From Phlegmacium glaucopus (lineage: Eukaryota; Basidiomycota; Agaricomycetes; Agaricales; Cortinariaceae): a DNA stretch of 21,498 bases. Of this stretch, positions 11,192 through 19,365 are shown piece by piece (the stretch's first letter is position 1; every line of letters begins with the position of its first letter). Under the pieces are notes generated by a model. That model had not been told where the DNA came from. It saw only the letters and a list, made by a program, of their open reading frames with translations, and did no database searches. The stretch lies in contig MU130619.1 of the NCBI GenBank assembly GCA_015039465.1, positions 152,062-173,559 of the forward strand. The letters run 5' to 3'. A program made the translations under genes and the position numbers.

Positions 11192-11281
11192 AATGGATCA
11201 GATTATTTAGGAACCATTCACATAAAGACAAAACAACGACCTAATAGTATTCCTCTCATTGCGTTTCCGTTCATCAGTAAC
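11192..11281. promoter_or_regulatory. Shared divergent promoter region
   Basis: About 90 bp separates the possible ATG of the minus-strand gene (11191) from the ATG of the plus-strand gene (11282). Both 5' ends must be controlled from here or from within the neighbour's first intron. No clear TATA box or operator stands out. The position of this gap depends on the uncertain minus-strand start. Confidence 0.4.
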
Positions 11282-12528
11282 ATGGACAAAAATTATGATA
11301 GCTTTGCTGCAAGTAAGTTCTGTTCTACATAGTCAAACAAAGATTTCTCATCCAGTATATATAGAGACGGCACTTTCAAAAAATTTTGCAGAATATCTCG
11401 AGGGAAATGAAGACAATACTGTCGGATATGATCACCTATCACTTTTCAAGGTCGGACCTATCCATGTAATATTCAGATAACCTTTCTGTTGATCAATCGC
11501 AGTCTGAAGGATACCAAATGCGTCCTTTTGGGAATCCTATGACCTACAGGCTAGTGAAGATTGGAGAGGGATCATCAGAATTTGAAGAAGCAACATTTAC
11601 GGTTCACGGTGTTATACTTGATAAGGACCTCCCACCAATCCGGCTTGACACGTATGATGCATTTTTATTTCGCTTTCATCGTGGTGATCACATTTCCATA
11701 GCCATACACTAAGAGATGAACAGAGCAAGAACAGATATGCGAAATTTATACGACAATACGTCGCTGTGACAGGTATTGGCCTTGAAGAGTTCAGCAAAGT
11801 ACTATCGGGACTCGCAAGAGTACATCAATATTTTGAAGATTTATTACCAGCTAACAAGCTCAAACAATTGGAACCATTTTCCATTAACAGCAACCTCGCA
11901 TTAGCCTGTCATACAAGATATTTTCAATCAGGTCGTCATTGCCAATCAGCAGATCCACATCCCTTTGGGCCAGGGGTAGATCCAAATGATGATCTAAAGC
12001 AAATTGGCGGTGACCTATATATCCACACAGAAGATAATGTTGTTCAATATCTTGCAAGGAAGATTGAAACAGGACAGTCATTGAAGTAAGTTTACTTTGG
12101 AAACTATGGACCCAATGATCTTACTTGAACAATAGATATACCAACATACATCCCATCCGATTCCAGAGAGGTGATATTGTCGAAGTCAATATTTCTTTTT
12201 TTTGTGTTCAAACTCGATTCGGCAAATTCAAGATGATGACAGCGTTAAGGACGTTAACATTGCTTGATGACAAATTCCGACAAGTATGAATTTTTACACA
12301 TTTTGATGATCAAAGAATATTTCTGATTGTATGCTACAGAAAGCATGGGAACATGAGGTCAAAGATTTACTTACCCCAAGACTTGAAAACGTACATATGA
12401 AGTCATCAGGAAAAATGACTTGTGCCCTAGGCCGTCCTGAAATGTCCTGGGGTGCCCCAGGCAGCTCAGGGCGCTCAGGTCAAGAGGTCGCCCTGGGGTG
12501 CAAGTTACCCATGTATGAAAAGTCTTAG
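11282..12528 (+). CDS. OB-fold-like orphan protein; last exon enters a transposon
   Basis: The protein is about 324 aa. Exons: 11282-11312, 11392-11465, 11503-11651, 11702-12085, 12136-12283, 12340-12528. All joins keep frame. The second intron could instead start at 11451 (GTCGGA, 52 nt) rather than 11466 (GTAATA, 37 nt). Exon 4 has the segment VTGIGLEEFSKVLSGLARVH and a Cys/His-containing stretch (ALACHTRYFQSGRHC). Exon 5 reads IRFQRGDIVEVNISFF, then KFKMMTALRTLTLLDD, a beta-rich block that resembles an OB-fold strand set in a fungal orphan family I recall; nucleic-acid binding is inference. From 12404 the coding frame is transposon sequence, so the last 40 or so residues (CALGRPEMSWGAPG...) are not ancestral. 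Confidence 0.66.
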
Positions 12529-12530
12529 GC

Positions 12531-12620
12531 TGTCCTGGGGCAACCTGAGGCAACCTGAGAGCGTCCTGAGGCAACCTGAGAGCAACCTGAGGCAACCTGA
12601 GAGCATCCTGAGGCAGCCTT
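12531..12620. repeat. Left subterminal array of CAACCTGAGG-like units
   Basis: Units of 10-11 bp alternate between CAACCTGAGG, GCGTCCTGAG, AGCAACCTGA and GCATCCTGAG. Looser copies continue back to about 12430. They share CCTGAGG with the right-hand array but have a different linker. Confidence 0.8.
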
Positions 12621-12686
12621 AGTCCCTTTGGATCTGATGCTAGAAAACATATATAAACCAGATATTTGAGTGGTCTCACACAACAG

Positions 12687-12768
12687 AATAATAATAATAA
12701 TAATAAAATTATATTCAATTATTCTAAACATCATATATACTAGTAATAAAATAATAATAAAATAGTGA
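12687..12768. repeat. Interrupted AAT/TAA microsatellite
   Basis: Runs of ATA/AAT triplets occur near 12687-12706 and 12745-12765 in the interior of the TIR element. A shorter run (AATAATAATAATT) lies outside it near 13508-13520. Confidence 0.7.
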
Positions 12769-13050
12769 TACATAAATATACTAGTATAATACTGGGGAAG
12801 TAGGAAATAAGAAAACAAAATTGTGGGTGGTTTATATATCTTTTGGATGGCGCACAGACCATTGGTCACATGATCACAGATAAGCATGATTTCAAGCATA
12901 TGGTGCTGGGTCAGGGTAGATTACATAAAATTCCAAAAAAGGGAATTTTTTAAAGATGGTAGAGAATTGTTTTAGGACCCTGAATATGTTTAAATTATAT
13001 TAATAGCAGCTCTCTTTATTGAGAAAACTGCAAAATACCTTTTTGGACGT

Positions 13051-13245
13051 GGTGGTTAAAGATTTTCTAGCAAAATTCATAAATTCTAAGGGACTCCCAG
13101 GGCCTCCTGATGTGATGCTAATCCAGATGGTCAATGTCTCTGGATACAGCGGTTAAAGATTTTCTAGCAAAATTCATAAATTCTAAGGGACTCCCAGGGC
13201 CTCCTGATGTGATTTGGTCCAGATGGTCAATGCACCAGGATACAC
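13051..13245. repeat. 97-bp tandem duplication inside the TIR element
   Basis: The block starting GGTTAAAGATTTTCTAGC at 13054 is repeated from 13151. The first 67 bases or so are nearly identical, and the tails (CCAGATGGTCAATG...GGATAC) differ slightly. Divergence is low, so the duplication is fairly young. Confidence 0.85.
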
Positions 13246-13300
13246 TAAAGGTGTCCTGAGAAAATGGGTGACACTCAAAATTTTACCTGTGCTGCTCTAG

Positions 13301-13350
13301 GATGTCCTGAGGTGTCCTGAGGTGTCCTGGGGTGTCCTGGGATGTCCTGA
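13301..13350. repeat. Right subterminal array, five exact-length decamers
   Basis: Five consecutive 10-bp units read GATGTCCTGA, GGTGTCCTGA, GGTGTCCTGG, GGTGTCCTGG and GATGTCCTGA, with one more isolated copy (GGTGTCCTGAG) near 13250. Confidence 0.9.
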
Positions 13351-13413
13351 GTAGTGATGTGATACTAACAAATTACCCAAGGCTACCTAGGGCCAAAATC
13401 ATTTTTCCTGATG

Positions 13414-13828
13414 GTGTCGTCTTGTGGAAACAGAGGACATGCCTACCTCAGTAAAATTCTCACGTATGGATCTGACCTAATTATTGTTATATTGAAATAA
13501 ATATATAAATAATAATAATTGCTTGTTAATATATCAAATTAAAGTGACATATCCATCTCTAACTTGACTATTGTGTTGAACATTTGGACTATCTTAATCC
13601 ATAAAGGTATTACATCAAAGTTGACAATAGTTGCGGAGGGAAAGTGATCACAGTCGTATCACAAGTACACTTATGTAAGTCGAGATAATTATTTTGCCTA
13701 GCATTACTATCCAATCCCGCCGAGCTGAGCAACCAGATAAATATATATCAACATGCCATTCCTAACGGCTAATTATTTACAGTTGTTTATAAACAATAAG
13801 CGCCAATTGGTTTTTATGTACCGGCATT
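13414..13828. other. AT-rich spacer between two transposons, no gene seen
   Basis: No supported coding frame is present. A perfect 14-bp palindrome, TTGTTTATAAACAA, sits at 13783-13796, about 30 bp left of the second element. Confidence 0.45.
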
Positions 13829-14485
13829 AGGGGAATTCAAAGTAAATGAAGCAACGGTTTCAAAACCGTTGCTTCACTTTTGTTGAGGAGATTTTGAAGC
13901 CGTTCAACTTTGATCGGTTGAGTAACCCTGACTTTACTTTAATTTTGAAGTAACTTCAAATCCAGCGGGGTTTAAAACACATCAAGACACTCTGATGATG
14001 GAGTCGTTATGATGAGACGACAAGGCATAGATAGAGATGTAGATAGCATATACAAACTTTATCCCCTCCCGTCAGTCAACTAATTGAAATGCCTCATCTC
14101 ACAGAACATCAGTAAAATGCAAATGCACCTCTTGATACGGTTCTTGACCTTGGAATTGGCAACTCTAGCCTTTTCCACGGTGATGGAGGTGGTAAATCAG
14201 TCATAGATAGAGTAAATTATATTTGAGGTCATTAAGATTAAATGTAAACGAGAGACTGAAAGGCAAAGACTCATAGACTCAATAAACGCATCGCGTCGAC
14301 GGTCATTTCCAGGGCAATTCAAACGCTGCTGCAACCAGGTCTCCCCGACCATCGAAAAAAGTTAAGTTGCAACAATTTGAAGCCGCTGGTTCACATCATT
14401 TGTTGGAAAATTGAAGCATGGGACTAAAAAGAGAAAGTGAAGCAACGGTTTTGAAACCGCTGCTTCATTTACTTTGAATTCCCCT
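13829..14485. mobile_element. MITE-like element, 657 bp, with 52-bp terminal inverted repeats
   Basis: The left arm (13829-13880) starts AGGGGAATTCAAAGTAAATG. The right arm (14434-14485) is its reverse complement with a single mismatch (51 of 52). Each arm itself folds as a hairpin: GAAGCAACGGTTT pairs with AACCGTTGCTTC. Flanks suggest either a TA target (TA-GGGG...CCCC-TA, as in Tc1/mariner relatives) or an ATT target (ATT-AGGGG...CCCCT-ATT); the sequence alone does not separate them. No transposase frame is inside, so it would need one supplied in trans. The near-identical arms suggest recent insertion. Confidence 0.87.
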
Positions 14486-15001
14486 ATTTACTAAATACCC
14501 CTTTTCTCATCCTTCCCTTCATACCAAAAGTATCTCTCACCCAACCATGCGTCTCGTATCGAGAACATTGTCTTGTTGGAATCTTTCCGGACTGGGGACA
14601 CTCTTCACATGTGTCCACCCAACTAGCTTACGTCACAGCAGCTGCCTGTGTAACCTAGCCATAAACAATATTAAATAGATTTTTTATTCTAAGTGAACGC
14701 AAGAAACGAGCATGAACGTCTGCGTTGATCTCTCAGATCAAATCTTCCTTTGATAACATAATGTTCAACTAAATTGAACTTATTATTGGTCACTGTATGT
14801 CATAACACAGATAACCATTATTTTCACGTGATGTGCGAGGATTTGTAAGACAAAAATGGAATTTACGGTAATACAAAAGGGGAAAATATTGATCGTTGCG
14901 CAGACAACATTTCCCACCCCGTAAATTAGTCCATAAACGGTAACCATTTCCTTCTATACGTGTATGAAACTTTCACCTAGGGTCCCTAGAAGAGTATAAG
15001 A
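14486..15001. other. Intergenic region left of the Plavaka-like element
   Basis: No coding frame is supported. Small dyads are present: CTAGGG-T-CCCTAG at 14977-14989, and an imperfect pair ATGGAATTTACGG / CCGTAAATTAGTCCAT around 14856-14934. The left terminus of the transposon should lie here or just to the right, but no inverted repeat matching the right side was found. Confidence 0.4.
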
Positions 15002-15028
15002 ACGAGTCTTTACGTAGTAAAGACTCGT
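15002..15028. repeat. Perfect 12-bp stem hairpin
   Basis: ACGAGTCTTTAC and GTAAAGACTCGT flank a GTA loop. It may be a subterminal structure of the adjacent transposon or a small foldback relic. No U-tract or gene end makes a terminator reading necessary. Confidence 0.8.
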
Positions 15029-15138
15029 AATATGTGACAATATATTTTTTTGGTGAAGGGTATATTTTAAGAGACCGTTGCTATGTGGCCGGAACCCGGA
15101 ACCGCCGATGCTGGGCTATCCTCTGATCTGGTACGACA

Positions 15139-15484
15139 TCATTTCCTAAGAGGTGATGGGGAGTTGTCACCACAATCTTGAGGTGAGTTGCTGATGTCAT
15201 CAAATTTCCATTGTAAGTTATGAGTCAAATTTCGCTCCGTGTTAAGGCGGGCCTGCAATTCTCGGGCAGCCTGAGGGACATTCAATGAATCAATGATCAC
15301 ATTATATAAGGAAACGCATACATACCCGACGAAGAGATTGTGGAGTCGTGTTCTCATCAAATAGCAGGGTGTTTTCGTCGTCGCTCTCAGCACAAGTTGA
15401 ATGGTGAGGCATAGTTTGGTGAAGTGGTGCTGGATGGGTGGAAGTGGGTGTTGGTAAAATGAAGACCGACGGCAACAGCTCCAT
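15139..15484 (-). CDS. Small accessory protein of the Plavaka-like element, 2 exons
   Basis: Exon 1 is 15484-15326 and exon 2 is 15270-15139, with a 55-nt GTATGT...CTCAG intron in phase 0. The product is 96 aa: a Pro/Thr/His-rich N-terminus (LPTPTSTHPAPLHQ), an acidic patch (ESDDENT), and a short charged helix (AARELQARLNTERNL). No domain is recognised. The ATG is 67 bp from the transposase ATG on the other strand, so it probably belongs to the same transposon. CACTA-type elements often carry a second gene for a DNA-binding or regulatory factor; that role here is inference. Confidence 0.55.
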
Positions 15485-15551
15485 TGGCGCTCCAATGATG
15501 ATGTTATACTTACAAGTTATCTAATTTTAACTTTACCACTTCGTCAATGTC
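15485..15551. promoter_or_regulatory. Divergent promoter gap of the Plavaka-like element
   Basis: The 67 bp between two opposite-strand ATGs must hold or lie close to the transcription start sites of both the small gene and the transposase, unless one uses a distant 5' UTR exon. No specific motif is recognised. Confidence 0.4.
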
Positions 15552-18500
15552 ATGTCTCGTGGAAAAAAAAAAGCATCTCATCGTCATGCGCCTCCTCCTC
15601 CCCCTTCACATAAGTTTTGCACATATTGCCAAGTGCATAAAGTAGCATGCACCTTTTCTAAACATCAGAAAGCTTGTAAAAGAATATGGCAGATGGACCA
15701 TGAAGCTCGAGGCATGAATAGAACTATGGGGAACAATCTAAATGACAAAAGAAATGAAACTCCAAATGAAATGATCACGGTAAATACTCCTGAGCCAGTT
15801 ATCTCTGGTTCTTGTATTTATTCACAATATTTAGACGGGTGCAGACGCCTTGTTAGAAAATGAAAATCTTTTAATGGATATTGATGATTCTCCCCTTGAC
15901 GGTATGCCTTGTCTATCTATACATCTACATTAAAAAATAACTTGTGTACTAGACTATGGTACCGAGCAATCCTTGCTTGAAGGCTGCAAATATGGACCTC
16001 ATCTACCAGAAGCATTCCTCAAAATTATTCCTCATCCAAAGAGTGTGAACCAGGCTTCATTGATCATCCCACTCATCAGAAATTTTCCAGCAAGGGATAG
16101 CACGGCACCTTACATCCCTCAACCTGAGGGTCAGCCTTGGGCTCCATTTCATACCTTGGAGGACTTTGAAGTGACTGAAATTGCTATAGCGTCTTTGATG
16201 CCAAGAAAAGTCATCAATAAATTCCTTGCTGGAGTAACTGGTAAGTGGTCAGACGGCAAGAGCCCAGTTACTCTCAAAAAGTACTCCGACATGGATGTGG
16301 TTTTGCTCAAGGCACAAAAATATGTCGTCCAGGTATGTTTTATAGCGCAATTGTTCAATCTAACCATCTAAATTTATTGTCAGTTCAAACATGAAGAAGT
16401 CTTTGCCGAATTCAATGGAAAAATTTACAATTTCAAGTTTCAATATCGAGATCCCTGGGACTATATTTCCAGTCTTGTTGGTGATGAGTCTCTTATGTCT
16501 GTCCACATGTGGAATCTGTCAAGAAATATTATTGTGAAGGTATTTTCCAAGAGCAAATTTTCGATGAGCCAAACACAGCAGAAACATGGTGGAATGTTGA
16601 CGTGAGTTCTTAGTCTTCTTATTTTATCTCAGTAATTGAAGAGACTAATATAGTTGATCTAGTCTGAGCTTCCCGAGTCAGATCCTTACCCACATTGCTA
16701 TGTACCGCTTCACTTTTGGTTAGACAAGGGCATGGTAACACGACACGTTAAGAAATACCCCATGGTCATTCCAGCAGCTTGGCTGCCATGGAATATTCGA
16801 AATGCATCTGGGAACGGCAGTGGGTTGCTGTTGGGATACATGCCAATTGTAAGATTTTTTTCCGTTCCGAGTCACTAAGCATTGACAGCCACTAAATCTG
16901 AATTGTTGACAATACCAATTACCTCTAGGTTTTAGATCCAGGAGACCCTGATGAACGAAATACCAAGGAGTCACTTGAATTTACTCATTTCAAGCAGGTT
17001 GTGTACCACAAAGTTGTGAGCCGAGTATTCTCCTCACTTCGGCAATGCTCGCAATGGAGACGGCATAAATCGTATTTTGCATCCAGGAATCCTAATTGAG
17101 TCACAAGATGGAGAGGAGGCCAACTTCTTTTGTGCATGTCAAGCATCAGGCCACGTGAACTATCCTTGTCCAAAATGCCTTGTCCATAAAGATCAGCTGC
17201 ATGATGTGACAGGAAATTTCAAACCTCGTACATCTGAATCTATGCGCTCGGTCATTGGGCGTGCATCTCAGGCTCTAACTAAGACGGAGAAGGAAATTTT
17301 TTTGCAAGCCTTTGGCCTGCATGATATCCAGGTATATTCAAAGTGTCTTTATGTCTCAATTAATATCAAAATGTTTACCGTAGCATTTTCTCTGGGATTT
17401 TTGCTTCTCTGACCCGTATGCTGCTAGCTGCTATGACACGCTTCATTCAGACGACCTAGGAAAATGGGGGAAACATATGTGGGAGCTTCTTTTAAACGTT
17501 CTAGAGAAGTCTGGAAAGAAGGGTGAGCTTACTCGGAAGTGCATATTCTAAATTCTCTGTAGCCTAGTCGCTGAAATCTGATCGAATTGATAATAACAAA
17601 ATAGCATGGCTCTATTTCCATGCTGGAGTAATCTCAAGCACTTCCACAACGTGTCAACCACTACATTCGGTGACGGACAAGCATTTTATGACATTCTAAA
17701 GGTATGTTTTGGCATTTATTATTCCAAAAAGCACAATTAATGTTATTTTTGCAGTGTATTCTCCCTTGTATCATTCAGCTTCTTCCAAGAAACTCAATTT
17801 TTGTCAAATGCATTCGCACATATCAGCGTTATCGCTTGATGATCGGCTTGAATTGTATGTCTGAGAGACGCCTTCAACGCCTTTCAGAAATCATTGGAAG
17901 GTATAAAGATGAGTTTCTAGTCCGTTTATTTTATATCAATTTGTTGAGAACATACTCATTTTTTATGCAATAGAAATTGTGCAATGTCTACGATAAGAAT
18001 CCAAATTTTCCAAAGCAACACGCTGTCGACCACATAATTGCTGAGATACGAACAAAAGGGACAACTGACAATTATGGAACTCGTGTGGGTGAAGGCTTCC
18101 AGCAAGAATCGTCTCAAGCTTATGATCAAACAAATGGAAAAAATGCAGAGGATCAGGCAAGTCTATTTCAAGCTTAAATTCTTTATTTTATCTTCTGAAA
18201 TATGATTTATCACCCAAGATGGTCCAAATTGATGAGAAACAGGAAGCCATCGCTAAAATCCGAATGGCAATTGATAATGATGTTGCAGCTCGTGCCAAAA
18301 TCGAAGCTGAGGCTGAGATAAGTAGCGAAGATTTCGAGGAAGACTCACTCCCAAACCCTGCTCAATCAATTTGGACAGCTCCAGACAATATCGACAGACA
18401 TTTGCCTCATTGGATATTTGGCTCTCCTGAGAAACCAACTAACTCCTGCACCCTCGAACCTGAAATGTCTGCTCTGGGCGATTCATCATTCACGGGATTT

Positions 18501-18929
18501 GATGAGCATTTGAGGGATTTTCTTTCCCTATGTCTTCCAGACGAAGCAATCCGATATGAAGACCCAATTATGGTGAGCTTTCATGCTCCTCAATAAGCAT
18601 TTAATATAACTACTTATCATCTTCTGGAATCGTACATCCGGTTATATAAATGTGTCTCTATCAGATACCAATCACTGGAAGATTGGACAGAATCTCGTGA
18701 TATTCTTCGCTGCAACCGCAAGTTTCATGGGCAAGAACGATATGACTGTCTCCTTCCAGAAAGCGAAAGCTCAGTGTTGCAGTTTTCACGATTGAAAACA
18801 CTTCTACGATGTAAATTCCCATCTGGACGACTTCATCAGGAAAACCCTAATTTGATTATTTTGCGCCACAGATCGAAAATTTGCCCGAAAATAGCACAAA
18901 GCTTCACCATTATGCACAAATATACATAA
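15552..18929 (+). pseudogene. Plavaka-like (CACTA superfamily) transposase, frameshifted and 3'-truncated
   Basis: Exons: 15552-15779, 15835-15901, 15953-16332, 16384-16601, 16663-16848, 16929-17331, 17384-17522, 17605-17701, 17755-17919, 17974-18156, 18219-18572, then about 18630-18929. The N-terminus has a C2H2-like finger (CTYCQVHKVACTFSKHQKAC). Family landmarks follow: PWAPFHTLEDFEVTEIAIA, FDEPNTAETWW, AWLPWNIRNASGNGSG, HPGILIESQDGEEANFF, NYPCPKCLVHKDQL, FSDPYAASCYDTLHSDDLGKW, LFPCWSNLKHFHNV, NFPKQHAVDHI, IDEKQEAIAKIRMAID and RYQSLEDWTESRDILRCN. Exon 4 is one base short (frame changes near 16512-16516). Exon 6 has one base too many (near 17037-17042). The 17522/17605 junction and the 18572 junction also fail to keep a clean frame. 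Homology stops near 18840, so the usual C-terminal segment is missing. It cannot encode a full transposase as read. Confidence 0.85.
18157..18218 (+). other. Predicted GC-AG intron in the transposase
   Basis: The donor reads CAG-GCAAGT and the acceptor CCCAAG. Phase 0 joining links NGKNAEDQ to MVQIDEKQEAIAK, which is continuous in relatives as I recall them. GC-AG introns are a known minor class. Confidence 0.55.
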
Positions 18930-19365
18930 TTGTACGTTCTGGATCAAATGGATCAAATGGTGCATGGTGAACTGAATGAAACGTTGGTAAAAATATGCCT
19001 TGAAAAATGGTGCACAACTATACATTATTTTGCATTTCTGTATGTGAATGATGGAAGAAATAAACTTAATGTTCGTCTCTTAGAGGTCCATAGTTCACTT
19101 GAAATTTATCACACTGCAGCGTACACATTAAAATATGGCATTAAAGTTGGAATGACATGTCGTAGATTAGGAGAATATTATGATAAACTATGGAGAAAGG
19201 CAAGGAATGGGTATCATGGATATTATGAGATAAAGCAGACAAAATGAAGGTGATATGGACTGAGAATATAATTATAAGGTTGAGGCTAGACAGGTGTAGG
19301 GGTAATGAGAGGAAGGGAGACAGCGCAATATTATAGTTGCTACAAAACAAGTGCCCTTGGCCTAG
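18930..19365. other. Spacer between the transposon remnant and the DUF6532 gene
   Basis: A 105-codon plus-strand frame (18930-19247) is open but has no recognised motif and does not continue the transposase family sequence. It could be unrelated DNA that replaced the transposon's right end. The part near 19365 should hold the 3' UTR of the minus-strand gene. Confidence 0.35.

Larger units (their letters stand above)
12404..13413. mobile_element. Non-autonomous TIR element, about 1.0 kb, with subterminal decamer arrays
   Basis: The two ends are inverted repeats of 28 bp matching at 25 positions: left 12404-12431 begins CATCAGGAAAAATGA and ends GCCCTAGG; right 13386-13413 is its complement. 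Both ends carry clustered CCTGAGG-type decamers, a subterminal layout typical of transposase-binding sites in DNA transposons such as the CACTA group. No transposase frame lies inside. A target-site duplication is not clear: a GT dinucleotide flanks both sides. It interrupts the last exon of the gene on its left. Confidence 0.75.
15139..18929. mobile_element. Remnant of a Plavaka-like DNA transposon
   Basis: This spans the divergent accessory gene and the decayed transposase. The true ends are not resolved: no terminal inverted repeat pair was found between 14490-15130 and 18840-19360, which agrees with loss of the right end. Confidence 0.7.

Noticed and set aside
12371..12899. Minus-strand frames with repeated LRLPQ/VASGCSQ segments
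   Set aside because: Direct translation of the decamer array in the TIR element; no gene structure.
13783..13796. 14-bp palindrome TTGTTTATAAACAA as a binding site or transposon end
   Set aside because: Palindromes of this AT-rich kind are common here and no partner copy was seen.
18930..19247. 105-codon plus-strand frame after the transposase
   Set aside because: Does not match the transposase C-terminus and has no recognised domain; kept only as a note.
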